64,000 nucleotides of DNA. Origin: Sporomusa silvacetica DSM 10669 (GTDB lineage Bacteria; Bacillota; Negativicutes; Sporomusales; Sporomusaceae). This document shows, piece by piece, positions 35,269 to 44,164 of the stretch. Position 1 is the first letter of the stretch, and every line of letters begins with the position of its first letter. A model generated the notes under the pieces. It worked only from the letters and a program-made list of their open reading frames with translations, was not told the origin of the DNA and searched no databases. The position numbers and the translations under genes are program-made. The DNA lies in NCBI RefSeq assembly GCF_002257705.1, contig NZ_LSLK01000075.1, positions 1 through 64,000 of the forward strand. The letters run 5' to 3'.

Positions 35269-36275
35269 TTAGTGTTGGCCTCCTTGCCCCATTTCATAAC
35301 CGCAGAGGCCCACGTTAATCCAGCGCCAAAGCCAACAAGCACAACATGATCACCTTGTTTGATTTTTCCACTATGCACAGCCTCTTCTAGCGCAATAGGA
35401 ATAGATGCAGCCGAGGTATTGCCATATTTATCGACATTAACCATAACTTTGTCCATCGGCAATTTAAGCCGTTTCGCTGCCGACTGGATTATACGAATAT
35501 TGGCTTGATGGGGGATTAAACAATCAACATCGGCAGCACTAAGACCAGCAGCCTCCAAAGTCTTACTAGCAGCTTCCCCCATTATCTTAACAGCAAATTT
35601 AAATACTTCATTACCACTCATATGAATAAAGTGCATTCTTTGTGATACAGTTTCATCGGTTGCCGGATTACGTGAACCACCAGCAGGAAGCTTTAACAAA
35701 TCGCCACCTGCACCATCAGCCCCTAGCTGTGAGGCTAAAATACCATAGCCTGGTGACATCTCAGCCAGTACGGCTGCACCAGCGCCATCCCCAAACAAAA
35801 CACAGGTATTACGATCAGTCCAATCCAGTATTTTAGAAAGAGTTTCTGCGCCAATAACTAATACCTTTTTATATAAACCGGTCTTAATAAATTGGCTGCC
35901 GGTTACCATTGCATAAACAAATCCAGAACATCCTGCTGCCAAATCAAAAGCAGCAGCGTTAGTAGCCTTAATATTGGCCTGCACCAAACAAGCTGTAGAC
36001 GGAAAGAACATATCCGGTGTAGCTGAAGCAACAATAATAAGATCAATTTCTTCGGCAGTAACACCAGCATCATCAAGAGCTCTTTGTGCCGCCTGGCTGG
36101 CTAGATCTGAGGTTGCGATATCAGAAGCAGCTATTCGCCGCTCACGAATACCAGTTCGATCGACAATCCATTCATCAGAAGTTTCTACAATGCTTTCTAA
36201 ATCTTTATTTGTCACTATCTTTTCAGGTAAATAAGTACCAATACCTATAATACCAACTGCTTTATTTTCACTCAT
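35262..36275 (-). CDS. fabH: 3-oxoacyl-ACP synthase III
   Basis: KAS III of 337 residues with catalytic Cys in DLAAGCSGFVYA (about 120), His in PHQANIRI (about 250) and Asn in NVDKYGNTSAAS (about 280). It starts chains from acetyl-CoA or branched acyl-CoA and malonyl-ACP. The ATG overlaps the plsX stop by 8 bases. Order plsX-fabH-fabK-fabD-fabG-acpP is the Firmicute pattern. Confidence 0.97.
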   Translation of the reverse strand: MSENKAVGIIGIGTYLPEKIVTNKDLESIVETSDEWIVDRTGIRERRIAASDIATSDLASQAAQRALDDAGVTAEEIDLIIVASATPDMFFPSTACLVQANIKATNAAAFDLAAGCSGFVYAMVTGSQFIKTGLYKKVLVIGAETLSKILDWTDRNTCVLFGDGAGAAVLAEMSPGYGILASQLGADGAGGDLLKLPAGGSRNPATDETVSQRMHFIHMSGNEVFKFAVKIMGEAASKTLEAAGLSAADVDCLIPHQANIRIIQSAAKRLKLPMDKVMVNVDKYGNTSAASIPIALEEAVHSGKIKQGDHVVLVGFGAGLTWASAVMKWGKEANTNC

Positions 36276-37293
36276 TAGTCAGAACCCCCTCTTTAGCAAT
36301 GGTTTCGCGAATATGGGCAACAACTTCTTGTTCGGTAAATTCTTTAGCTACTCTAATCGCACTCTTTATAGCCTTTGCCCGCGAACTACCATGACAGATA
36401 ATAAAACCACCGTTAACACCCAGCAGCGGCGCACCGCCGTATTCGGCATAATCAAGCTTTTTCTTTAATCCCCTCAAAGTAGGCATTATAAGCATAGAAG
36501 CCATTTTTGTCCAAAGGCTGCTGGACTTGATTGATTGTTTAAGCAATTGTAAGATAGCACTAGCTAAACCTTCACCAAACTTTAAGACAATATTCCCTAC
36601 AAACCCATCGCAAACCACAACATCGACAGTTCCCTTCGGAATGTCTCGTCCTTCAACATTACCAATAAAATTTACACTATTAAGCTGTGTTAATAGTGGG
36701 TATGTAGTAAAAGCTTGTTCATTCCCTTTGCTTTCTTCTTCACCAATATTTAAAAGACCTACCCTCGGCCTTGGAATGTTAAGTACATACTCAGCATAAA
36801 TAGATCCCATAATAGCGTTTTGCACCAAATGCTTGGGTTTGCTATCAACATTGGCACCTGAATCTAAAAGAACAGTTGTACCAGTAAGGTTAGGTATCGG
36901 TGTCGCAATAGCCGGCCGCTCAATACCTTTTATGCGGCCTAATCCAAATAAGGCAGCCGCAACTGCACCACCAGTACTGCCAGCTGATATTACCACATCA
37001 CAATGTCCTTGTTTCACTAATCCAGTGGCAACAACAACTGAGGCATCCTTTTTTTTTCTTACAGCAGCGCCCGGTGAATCGTGCATATCAATAACTTCAC
37101 TGGCATGCTGAACAGTAATATTTCCCTTTTTCCACTTACCATGACGGTCAAGCGCTTGAATAATTTGGGCTTGGTCGCCGACTAAAACAATTTCAATGCC
37201 TGCTTGTTCATATTCCTGAGCAGCTTGTAATGCGCCTAGAACAATCTCGTCAGGCCCATAATCTCCACCCATAGCATCAACGGCAACCCTCAT
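36268..37293 (-). CDS. plsX: Phosphate acyltransferase PlsX
   Basis: MRVAVDAMGGDYGPDEIVLGAL opens a 341-residue PlsX; VISAGSTGGAVAAALFGLGRI and DGFVGNIVLKFGEG are family blocks. It converts acyl-ACP to acyl-phosphate for PlsY, linking chain synthesis to phospholipid formation. GAGGGGAG lies 7 bases before the ATG at 37293. It follows fapR by about 50 bases. Confidence 0.96.
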   Translation of the reverse strand: MRVAVDAMGGDYGPDEIVLGALQAAQEYEQAGIEIVLVGDQAQIIQALDRHGKWKKGNITVQHASEVIDMHDSPGAAVRKKKDASVVVATGLVKQGHCDVVISAGSTGGAVAAALFGLGRIKGIERPAIATPIPNLTGTTVLLDSGANVDSKPKHLVQNAIMGSIYAEYVLNIPRPRVGLLNIGEEESKGNEQAFTTYPLLTQLNSVNFIGNVEGRDIPKGTVDVVVCDGFVGNIVLKFGEGLASAILQLLKQSIKSSSLWTKMASMLIMPTLRGLKKKLDYAEYGGAPLLGVNGGFIICHGSSRAKAIKSAIRVAKEFTEQEVVAHIRETIAKEGVLTNE

Positions 37294-37345
37294 TCGGTAT
37301 CTCCCCTCACACAACCGACAAAATACAAACTAGTGATCTTTATTG

Positions 37346-37915
37346 CTATTTATGCAAATCAGCTTCAAGCGATACCATAATAAATTTGGCACGAAATACT
37401 TCCTGTTTATCATTTCTAGTTTTTACCCAAATAAAATATTTATTGCCTCTTTTTTTTATAATCTCGGCTTTAGCTACCAGTTTTTCGCTTTCATGCACTG
37501 CAATCTTATATTTGACATTTGCAACCCCAGTAACGGCTATAGGTGCATCAATAATTGCTAATGCTAACGAATTGGCTTGGGCAAAGACATAATGTCCCCG
37601 TGCAACTTTCGTTTTTTCAAATACCATGTCAGGTGTTACTGTCATTAGCGATATACCTGATCTGCCTAGTTCAAGATCAATCAATTCACCAACAACATCG
37701 GCACTGGAAATAGACTTAAGCTTGTTCCGTGCTTCTTCCGCCATCAACTTAGTACGCTCCCTAAGTTCTGGTATACCAAGTTCCAGCCTGTCAAGCCTGA
37801 TGGTTTGCACACTAACATTCAAATGTGCAGCCAATTCCTCATCAGTAAGAAAAGGTGTGCTTATCAGCTTTTCTTGCAACTGCCCCTGACGTATTTTTTT
37901 TTGAATTCGCGCCAT
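37346..37915 (-). CDS. fapR: Fatty acid biosynthesis repressor FapR
   Basis: The 189-residue protein has a DeoR-type helix-turn-helix (TDEELAAHLNVSVQTIRLDRLELGIPELRER) followed by a hot-dog domain (GHYVFAQANSLALAIIDA) that binds malonyl-CoA. In Bacillus it represses fab and pls genes until malonyl-CoA accumulates; the cluster downstream is the expected regulon. The ATG at 37915 has AGGTGATGTT upstream. A palindrome in its own upstream region may be its operator. Confidence 0.95.
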   Translation of the reverse strand: MARIQKKIRQGQLQEKLISTPFLTDEELAAHLNVSVQTIRLDRLELGIPELRERTKLMAEEARNKLKSISSADVVGELIDLELGRSGISLMTVTPDMVFEKTKVARGHYVFAQANSLALAIIDAPIAVTGVANVKYKIAVHESEKLVAKAEIIKKRGNKYFIWVKTRNDKQEVFRAKFIMVSLEADLHK

Positions 37916-37942
37916 AACATCACCTAGTTTTATCAACAAGTT

Positions 37943-37965
37943 TTAATACCATATGCTAGTATTAA
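37943..37965. promoter_or_regulatory. Palindrome upstream of fapR, possible FapR operator
   Basis: TTAATAC and GTATTAA half-sites are separated by 9 bases, 28 bases before the fapR start, next to a TATAAT-like box. Known FapR sites are AT-rich inverted repeats containing TTAGTAC; this resembles but does not equal them. Autoregulation is plausible. Confidence 0.45.
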
Positions 37966-37995
37966 TTATAGCTAGTTACTACTAATTATGCAAGC

Positions 37996-38041
37996 AAAAA
38001 AAGTGAGCAAGATAAAGTTGATCGTCTTTTATCTTGCTCAC
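37996..38041 (-). terminator. Terminator after rpmF
   Basis: GTGAGCAAGATAAA pairs with TTTATCTTGCTCAC and is followed by T7 on the minus strand. It separates yceD-rpmF from fapR, so fapR needs its own promoter. Confidence 0.9.
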
Positions 38042-38052
38042 TGCTTATTTTT

Positions 38053-38229
38053 TTATTCTGCTTGAACCACAACTTTACCATTATAATGACCACATTCAGG
38101 ACAAACACGGTGAGGCATTTTCTTTTCGTGACATTGGGGGCATTCTACTAACCCCGGAATAGTAAGTTTCCAATTAGCACGACGCTTATCACGGCGGGCT
38201 TTGGACATTTTGCGCTTAGGTACTGCCAT
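38053..38229 (-). CDS. rpmF: 50S ribosomal protein L32
   Basis: MAVPKRKMSKARRDKRRANWKL is the L32 start; the zinc-ribbon has CPQCHEKK and CPECGHY, so this is the four-Cys (C+) zinc form. 58 residues. The ATG at 38229 has TAAGGAGGTGG upstream. It pairs with the YceD gene, as is usual. Confidence 0.97.
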   Translation of the reverse strand: MAVPKRKMSKARRDKRRANWKLTIPGLVECPQCHEKKMPHRVCPECGHYNGKVVVQAE

Positions 38230-38270
38230 TTGTTTCCACCTCCTTAACAAAATTGGCCAACCGGCATATC

Positions 38271-38786
38271 TCAGTCCTTCGACAAGAGTTTTTCTAAAAC
38301 CGCAAACCTTGGATCAGTTTTAACTAGGTTGCAGCCGCAGGTATTTACGTTTAGGTTGACTCCGCACTTGGGACATAAGCCGCGACAAGTCTCGCTGCAC
38401 ACCGGTTTAATAGGCTCGGCCAACAAAAGAGTTTCGCGAATAAGGTCGGTAATATCAATTTCATCGCCTTTAAAATAGTCGATTTCCAAATCTAAAACTT
38501 CTCTTGATTCTTTGAAATCAACTTCGCGATATTCTTCACTAAACACAGCAGTAAGTAAGGTAACCATCTCTTCCAGACAACGGCTACAGCATTGCTTTAC
38601 GCGAGTGCTAATTTCGCCAGTTACCTCAAAAAGCATTCCCTTATTGGTAATCAGACCTTCAACGATTACATGCTCTGACAAAAAGAGCTGCTCTTTATCA
38701 AGACCTAGTTCTTCGGCTGAAGTTCTAAAAGAAAAGGATTGGGTACTACCAAGCTCTTTTTTTAGTTGAGCTATATTAATTTTCAT
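38271..38786 (-). CDS. YceD/DUF177 family protein
   Basis: The 171-residue protein carries the DUF177 pattern, with CCSRCLEEM (about 76-84), EEYREVDF, and a C-terminal zinc-like cluster CSETCRGLCPKCGVNLNVNTCGC. DUF177 proteins precede rpmF across bacteria and have a role in 23S rRNA accumulation. A frame to 38915 exists, but the ATG at 38786 (GGTGG upstream) matches the family start. It forms an operon with rpmF. Confidence 0.9.
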   Translation of the reverse strand: MKINIAQLKKELGSTQSFSFRTSAEELGLDKEQLFLSEHVIVEGLITNKGMLFEVTGEISTRVKQCCSRCLEEMVTLLTAVFSEEYREVDFKESREVLDLEIDYFKGDEIDITDLIRETLLLAEPIKPVCSETCRGLCPKCGVNLNVNTCGCNLVKTDPRFAVLEKLLSKD

Positions 38787-38848
38787 CATTTTCCACCAAC
38801 CTTCATCTATTATATCGACACGCCGAATGTTTGTCAAGAAATAAGCAA

Positions 38849-38873
38849 GGCAGGGAACAAAGTGTCCCCTGCC
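38849..38873 (-). terminator. Terminator after ackA
   Basis: GGCAGGG...CCCTGCC hairpin on the minus strand is followed by a T-rich stretch (TTGCTTATTTCTTG). Confidence 0.65.
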
Positions 38874-38896
38874 TATCATGCAAGGCTCTTTAGCAG

Positions 38897-40099
38897 TTAT
38901 GCAAGATTGCCGCAAATTGTCTTGGTATCGCGGGCGATAACAAGTTCTTCGTTGGTCGGAATGACAAAAACTTTGACTGTAGAGCCATCAGCACTGATTT
39001 CTTGCGCTTTGCCCCGAACATTGTTTTTGGCAGGATCAATGCGAGTGCCCAAATATTCAAGACCATCACAAATTTTCTCGCGCATAGTAATCGAGTTTTC
39101 ACCAAGACCGGCAGTAAATACAATAACATCAACGCCACCCATGGCAGCAACATAGGAACCCACATATTTACGAACTCTGTAAGCAAACATCTCAAGGGCC
39201 AGTGCCGCCCGTTCATTGCCTGCATTAGCGGCTTCCTCAATATCACGGAAATCGCTGGATACACCAGAAATACCAAGTACACCAGATTTTTTATTCAGGT
39301 AGTTATCTATTTGCTCGGCAGTCATTTTTTCTTTTTTCATCAGGAAAGGAAGAATAGCAGGATCAATCCCACCGCTGCGAGTTCCCATTACAAGACCGTC
39401 AAGTGGAGTAAAGCCCATGCTGGTATCAATACATTTACCATTTTTAATAGCTGCAATACTGGAACCATTTCCTAAGTGGCAAGTGATTATACGCAAATCG
39501 GATAATTTTTTGCCCATAAGCTCAGCCACTTGTTGCGACACAAATTTGTGGGAGGTTCCATGGAAGCCATACCGTCTAACACCATATTTTTCATAAGCTT
39601 CGTAAGGAATAGCGTAAAGGTATGCCTCTTTAGGCATTGTTTGATGGAAAGCAGTATCAAAAACAGCTACCTGCGGAATACCAGGCATAATTTTGGAACA
39701 AGCATTTATCCCCATGATGTTAGGAGGATTATGTAGTGGCGCCATTTCAATACAATCTTCCAAAGCTTTCATAACATCAGGCGTAATTAATACGGAATCG
39801 GCGAATTTTTCTCCACCATGAACAACCCGGTGACCAACAGCTGCAATTTCTTTCATACTGGCAATTACACCATGTTTAGCATCAGTTAAAGCCTCAATAA
39901 CCAGTTTAATACCAATGCTATGATCGCTGATATCAGCATTAATAATTACTTTTTCTTTACCTTCTGGTTGGTGAGTTAACACCGAACCATCTAAACCAAT
40001 ACGCTCTACTAAACCCTTAGCCAAAACGGACTCATCATTCATATTAACTAGCTGGTACTTAATTGAAGAACTTCCACAGTTAACAACTAAAACTTTCAC
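38897..40099 (-). CDS. ackA: Acetate kinase
   Basis: This 400-residue full-length AckA has VLVVNCGSSSIKYQL at the start, GHRVVHGGEKF (about 88), FDTAFHQTMP (about 150), RYGFHGTSHKFV (about 175) and LGNGSS. It interconverts acetate+ATP and acetyl-phosphate+ADP for fermentation energy. The GTG at 40099 with AAGGAGGATTTTGCT is the proper start, not the frame opening at 40165. No pta gene lies in the window. Confidence 0.97.
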   Translation of the reverse strand: MKVLVVNCGSSSIKYQLVNMNDESVLAKGLVERIGLDGSVLTHQPEGKEKVIINADISDHSIGIKLVIEALTDAKHGVIASMKEIAAVGHRVVHGGEKFADSVLITPDVMKALEDCIEMAPLHNPPNIMGINACSKIMPGIPQVAVFDTAFHQTMPKEAYLYAIPYEAYEKYGVRRYGFHGTSHKFVSQQVAELMGKKLSDLRIITCHLGNGSSIAAIKNGKCIDTSMGFTPLDGLVMGTRSGGIDPAILPFLMKKEKMTAEQIDNYLNKKSGVLGISGVSSDFRDIEEAANAGNERAALALEMFAYRVRKYVGSYVAAMGGVDVIVFTAGLGENSITMREKICDGLEYLGTRIDPAKNNVRGKAQEISADGSTVKVFVIPTNEELVIARDTKTICGNLA

Positions 40100-40275
40100 A
40101 GCAAAATCCTCCTTATTTTTGGGGTACATAGTAGTAATCAATTTTATTCTTGATCTACTAACCAATTTTTATGTTTTCGACACCTGACTAATTTCCCCTT
40201 CATCTAAGCAACATTATTTAATAAAAAATTTCACAAATAGCGAATATAGGGTAAAATAACATAGGGTGAAGTGAA

Positions 40276-41529
40276 ATGAACGTAGTAGGTATGATCGTTG
40301 AGTATAATCCTTTCCACAATGGACATTTATGGCATTTAAACGAAGCTAAGCGAATTTCCGGTGCACAATTCGCTATTGGTATTATGAGCGGTAATTTTTT
40401 ACAACGCGGCGAACCGGCAATAGCGGATAAATGGTCACGAGCGGCGATGGCCGTTCAGGCCGGTGCTGATTTGATAATCGAACTGCCTACCGTCTTTTCT
40501 GTACGCAGCGCACAATACTTTGCAGCAGGAGGTATTCAGCTGCTCAGTCGTCTAGGAGTTGTTAGCCATGTCTGCTTTGGAACAGAAACGCCAGACTTAT
40601 CTCTGCTGGCTTCTGTCGCAAATTGTTTAAATAAACAAGGTGTTATCGATAGGATGCGCCAACAAATGAAAACAGGTCAAACCTATGCCGCCAGCCTGGC
40701 GGCAGCACTATCGACAGAATCAGGTGTCGCGTCAAGTCTGATACAAACCCCAAATAACCTTTTAGCCATTGAATACTTACGGGCAATCACAGCCTATGCT
40801 CCCCAGCTTAAACCTCTTCCCATACAACGCTTGGGTGCTAATTATCATGATAATCAGGTTACCTCTACTATTGCCAGTGCCACTGCAGTTAGAACAGCCC
40901 TGTTAGAAAACAGCATGCTTTCTCCCAGCAGCATGGTCTGGAAATCACTTCCGCCAGTGTGTGCCAGCCAAATTAATAATTTAGTTTCGATTGGCAGAGT
41001 TCCGGTAGCATTACAGGCCTTCAGCAACATGATTTTGGCCAAAATCAGGACTATGTCTCTTGATGAGCTGGCTGCTTTACCAGAGGTTACCGAAGGATTA
41101 CACAATAGAATAAGCGATGCTGCTCTTAAGGCAACAACGGTTCAAGAATTACTATTTTATAGCAAAAGTAAGCGCTACACATTAACTCGTCTACAACGAA
41201 TTATTATCTATGCGCTTTTAGGGATAACCAAAGATAAGCTTACACAATTTGACCAATTAGGCCCACTCTATGCTCGCGTATTAGCATTTAACCGCAATGG
41301 GCGGAAACTACTAAAGGAAATCAGCCAACAAGCTACTGTACCTGTAATAACAAAAACAGCTCAATTCCTCACTAGTAAACAGCGGCAACATAGCAATTTA
41401 CCGCCCTTGCAAGCTATGTTAGCTTATGACATTGTGACAACAGATATATATGTACTTGGATCACCTAATTATCAGTGGCGATCAGGTGGGCAGGATTATC
41501 AGGCTTCGCCGCACTATATTCCTGACTAG
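40276..41529 (+). CDS. tmcAL: tRNA(Met) cytidine acetate ligase TmcAL (YlbM)
   Basis: The 417-residue protein has VEYNPFHNGHLWHL (about 9-22), the HxGH nucleotidyltransferase motif, then IGIMSGNFLQRGEPAI and ADLIIELP. TmcAL adenylates acetate and makes N4-acetylcytidine at the wobble position of elongator tRNA-Met. It is divergent from ackA, which controls acetate flow. The last 65 bases overlap the convergent patatin-like gene. Confidence 0.93.
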   Translation: MNVVGMIVEYNPFHNGHLWHLNEAKRISGAQFAIGIMSGNFLQRGEPAIADKWSRAAMAVQAGADLIIELPTVFSVRSAQYFAAGGIQLLSRLGVVSHVCFGTETPDLSLLASVANCLNKQGVIDRMRQQMKTGQTYAASLAAALSTESGVASSLIQTPNNLLAIEYLRAITAYAPQLKPLPIQRLGANYHDNQVTSTIASATAVRTALLENSMLSPSSMVWKSLPPVCASQINNLVSIGRVPVALQAFSNMILAKIRTMSLDELAALPEVTEGLHNRISDAALKATTVQELLFYSKSKRYTLTRLQRIIIYALLGITKDKLTQFDQLGPLYARVLAFNRNGRKLLKEISQQATVPVITKTAQFLTSKQRQHSNLPPLQAMLAYDIVTTDIYVLGSPNYQWRSGGQDYQASPHYIPD

Positions 41530-42292
41530 ACAAAAATTTCTTAATTTCCGGAATGGCTGCTTCAGCGGCCAATTCTCCTGCTAAAGCACACGCATCCATT
41601 GTATCAAAAGAACTGGGCGACAGGTTACCCACATCAGGCTGAATAAGAATATCACAATGAGGTTGGCGCTGCTTACATAATTCCCGTTCCATAATATCAA
41701 TGGATTGAATGATTACATCAAACATGTTGCTGATACTGCATACTGTACCTGCATGCGCCAAGTCAACAGCAATCACAACATCTGCGCCCATATTCCTCAC
41801 CGTATCAATAGGGGTTGGATTGATAACTGCACCATCGATGTAAAGCACATCATCAATAGCGAAGGGAATAAACACTCCCGGCACAGAAATACTAGCCCTT
41901 ACCGCCCTGGCAACATCCCCTTCGGTAAAAACAAATTCCTGTCCGCTATTTAGTTCGGTTGCAACAATTGCAAGCGGAATTTTTAAGTCTGCAAACGTCT
42001 TTTGTTTTGTTAATAGACGAATTGTCGCTAGCGCCCGTTCGCCGGCAACAATCCCCATCTGAGGGATTACAAAATCTAACCAGTGACGTTTTTTTAAATT
42101 TTTGGCTAATTTCAAGATGGTTTCCGGGTCAAGCCCTGCGGCATATAGCGCGCCAATCAAGCTGCCAATACTACAACCAGCAATATAATCTATCGGTATC
42201 TGATGGTTTCTCAACACCTTTAACACCCCAATATGTGCAATCCCCCGTAAGCCGCCAGATCCTAACGCCAAACCTATTTTTGGTGGCACCAT
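41465..42292 (-). CDS. Patatin-like phospholipase family protein
   Basis: IGLALGSGGLRGIAHIGVLKVL (oxyanion Gly-rich loop), AGCSIGSLIGALYA (nucleophile Ser in GxSxG, about 42) and YIDGAVINPTP (catalytic Asp, DGA) define the patatin/RssA group; 275 residues. The enzyme should hydrolyse acyl esters, probably at the membrane. It overlaps the end of tmcAL tail to tail by 65 bases, so the two transcripts are antisense there. Confidence 0.92.
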   Translation of the reverse strand: MVPPKIGLALGSGGLRGIAHIGVLKVLRNHQIPIDYIAGCSIGSLIGALYAAGLDPETILKLAKNLKKRHWLDFVIPQMGIVAGERALATIRLLTKQKTFADLKIPLAIVATELNSGQEFVFTEGDVARAVRASISVPGVFIPFAIDDVLYIDGAVINPTPIDTVRNMGADVVIAVDLAHAGTVCSISNMFDVIIQSIDIMERELCKQRQPHCDILIQPDVGNLSPSSFDTMDACALAGELAAEAAIPEIKKFLSSQEYSAAKPDNPAHLIATDN

Positions 42293-42337
42293 TTATCCTC
42301 CTCCAATACAACTAAGTGTATTTGATACTTCATTTTA

Positions 42338-42366
42338 GTTATATTACCTCTGGCCTTTCAATATAT
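42338..42366 (+). promoter_or_regulatory. Possible sigma-E-type promoter of ylbJ
   Basis: GTTATATT (42338-42345) and CAATATAT (42359-42366) with a 13-base spacer resemble the mother-cell sigma-E promoter (ATATT and CATACA-T). YlbJ is a sporulation gene, which supports the idea; the -10 match is weak. Confidence 0.3.
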
Positions 42367-42406
42367 ATATTATCAAACCGCACGGCTTGGAGGAGGAGAT
42401 TAATAT

Positions 42407-43666
42407 ATGCGGACTTGGGGCAGTGGCAGGCGCTATCGTTCACGACTACTAGTATATTTTATGGCCTTTTGTACTGTATTTATTACCATTACTATGGTTA
42501 CGTATCCTAAAGAAACCTTTGAATCGGCCATCATGGGCTTGAACCTATGGTGGAATGTAGTCTTTCCCGCTCTGCTGCCTTTTTTTATTTTGTCCGAGAT
42601 ACTTATGGGAATTGGTGTTGTTCATTTCATCGGTGTTTTACTTGAACCGTTAATGAGGCCTATTTTCAACGTCCCTGGCGTTGGTGCTTTCGCCATGTCC
42701 ATGGGACTTGCATCAGGCTACCCCATGGATGCTGTAATAACATGCCGCTTTCGAAAAAACCAACTTTGCACGGCTGTCGAGGCTGAACGCCTGCTATCTT
42801 TCACTAACACTGCTGATCCATTATTCATGTTTGGGGCCGTAGCAGTAGGTATGTTTGGTATGCCGGAATTAGGAGCAACCATTGCCCTGGCCCACTACAT
42901 ATCAAGTTTTCTCGTTGGGGTTGCTTTCCGATTTCATGGCCGGAGCAGGGATAGCTATTCCCTCGATAATCCAGTAGTAAGCGGCAATATCATTATTCGT
43001 GCCTTTCGGGCCTTATATAATGCCCGTCAAGAAGATAAGCGCTCACCAGGACAATTGCTTGGTGATGCTGTAAAATTATCTATGAATACCATTATATTGA
43101 TTGGTGGCTTTATCATTGTCTTCTCCGTATTTATTCGCATCATGACGATAGTTGGCATTACCGATACCTTGACTGACATATTTGCGTCAGCACTAAGCTT
43201 GATCAACTATAGTACCAACCTGGCTCCGGCATTGGTAAGCGGCTTCCTGGAAATTGATTTAGGAACACTTGCAGCCAGTCAAGTAGCGGCTCCCCTAGTT
43301 GAAAAAGTTGCCGTTGCCAGTGCCATCATCGCTTGGAGCGGTCTTTGCGTGCACGGCCAAGTAGCCAGTATTGTTATCGAATCAGGCATTCGCATGACGC
43401 CTTACATAGTAGGTAGACTACTACACGCCATACTTGCGGCTATCCTCACCGTACTACTGCTCGGATCAGGACAACGCATTACCACACTAATGGTTATTCC
43501 AGCCTCCATGACTATGAGCCAAAGTAATAGTTTAAGTTTCTGGTTAACTAGAATTGAGCAGACTACTTATCAAATTGGAATATTGCTTAGCATCCTGATT
43601 GTAATGTCATTTGCAGTTCATTTGCTAAGAGGAATCTATCGCTATGCGAATAGAAAAGGAGCCTAG
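42407..43666 (+). CDS. ylbJ: Sporulation integral membrane protein YlbJ
   Basis: This 419-residue protein has about eight membrane helices and the nucleoside-recognition (Gate) domain pattern: WWNVVFPALLPFFILSEIL, GLASGYPMDAVITCRF and WSGLCVHGQVAS. YlbJ is required for heat-resistant spores. Its ribosome site GGAGGAGGAGATTAAT is strong. The end overlaps a bidirectional hairpin shared with the convergent coiled-coil gene. Confidence 0.93.
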   Translation: MRTWGSGRRYRSRLLVYFMAFCTVFITITMVTYPKETFESAIMGLNLWWNVVFPALLPFFILSEILMGIGVVHFIGVLLEPLMRPIFNVPGVGAFAMSMGLASGYPMDAVITCRFRKNQLCTAVEAERLLSFTNTADPLFMFGAVAVGMFGMPELGATIALAHYISSFLVGVAFRFHGRSRDSYSLDNPVVSGNIIIRAFRALYNARQEDKRSPGQLLGDAVKLSMNTIILIGGFIIVFSVFIRIMTIVGITDTLTDIFASALSLINYSTNLAPALVSGFLEIDLGTLAASQVAAPLVEKVAVASAIIAWSGLCVHGQVASIVIESGIRMTPYIVGRLLHAILAAILTVLLLGSGQRITTLMVIPASMTMSQSNSLSFWLTRIEQTTYQIGILLSILIVMSFAVHLLRGIYRYANRKGA

Positions 43667-43679
43667 CTCCTTTTCTATT
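43649..43679. terminator. Bidirectional terminator across the stop codons of ylbJ and the coiled-coil gene
   Basis: Perfect 14-bp arms (AATAGAAAAGGAGC and its complement) with a CTA loop contain the ylbJ stop and abut the stop of the convergent gene; T-rich sequence occurs on both strands. Confidence 0.85.
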
Positions 43680-44136
43680 TTGTTAAGTTATTTTTATTTT
43701 GCTGCAAATCATGATGTCCTTGCCTAACTACTTCTAGTGTTTGTTCCAGGTTATTCAAAACATGCTTAAATACTTCATCTGCATAATTGACAGCATCATT
43801 TTGTAGGTTTTTAGCAGTTAAACTAGCTTGCGTCATAAGATCATTTGCTTGCTCCTGGGCCTGTTTATTAATAAGATTTTCATCAGTAAGCTTAATAACA
43901 TAGGTTTTAGCTTGTTCTACGATATTTTGTGCTTCTTTTTGTGCTTCATCAAGAATACGCTGGCGATCAGCGATAATCCGTTTTGCTTCATCAAGCTCTT
44001 TAGGGAGCAGTTCCCGAAATTCATCTAAAAATTTAGCCAAATCATCTTCTTCAATAACCCGCTTATTCGTAAAGGGTAGGCGGGTCGCCTCAACCAGTAT
44101 AGTTTCCATCTCATCTAACAGCTTGTCAATACTCAT
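43675..44136 (-). CDS. Coiled-coil protein next to coaD
   Basis: The 153-residue, mostly helical, charged protein (ELDEAKRIIADRQRILDEAQKEAQNIVEQAK, a heptad-like stretch at about 47-80) resembles the stalk region of ATP synthase subunit b, and such genes beside coaD are often labelled ATPase. No nucleotide-binding motif or membrane segment is visible, so that label has no support here. Function unknown; it is likely co-transcribed after coaD and rsmD (28 bases after coaD). Confidence 0.8.
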   Translation of the reverse strand: MSIDKLLDEMETILVEATRLPFTNKRVIEEDDLAKFLDEFRELLPKELDEAKRIIADRQRILDEAQKEAQNIVEQAKTYVIKLTDENLINKQAQEQANDLMTQASLTAKNLQNDAVNYADEVFKHVLNNLEQTLEVVRQGHHDLQQNKNNLTK

Positions 44137-44164
44137 AATCTTCTCCCTTCCCCTTCAAACAATT

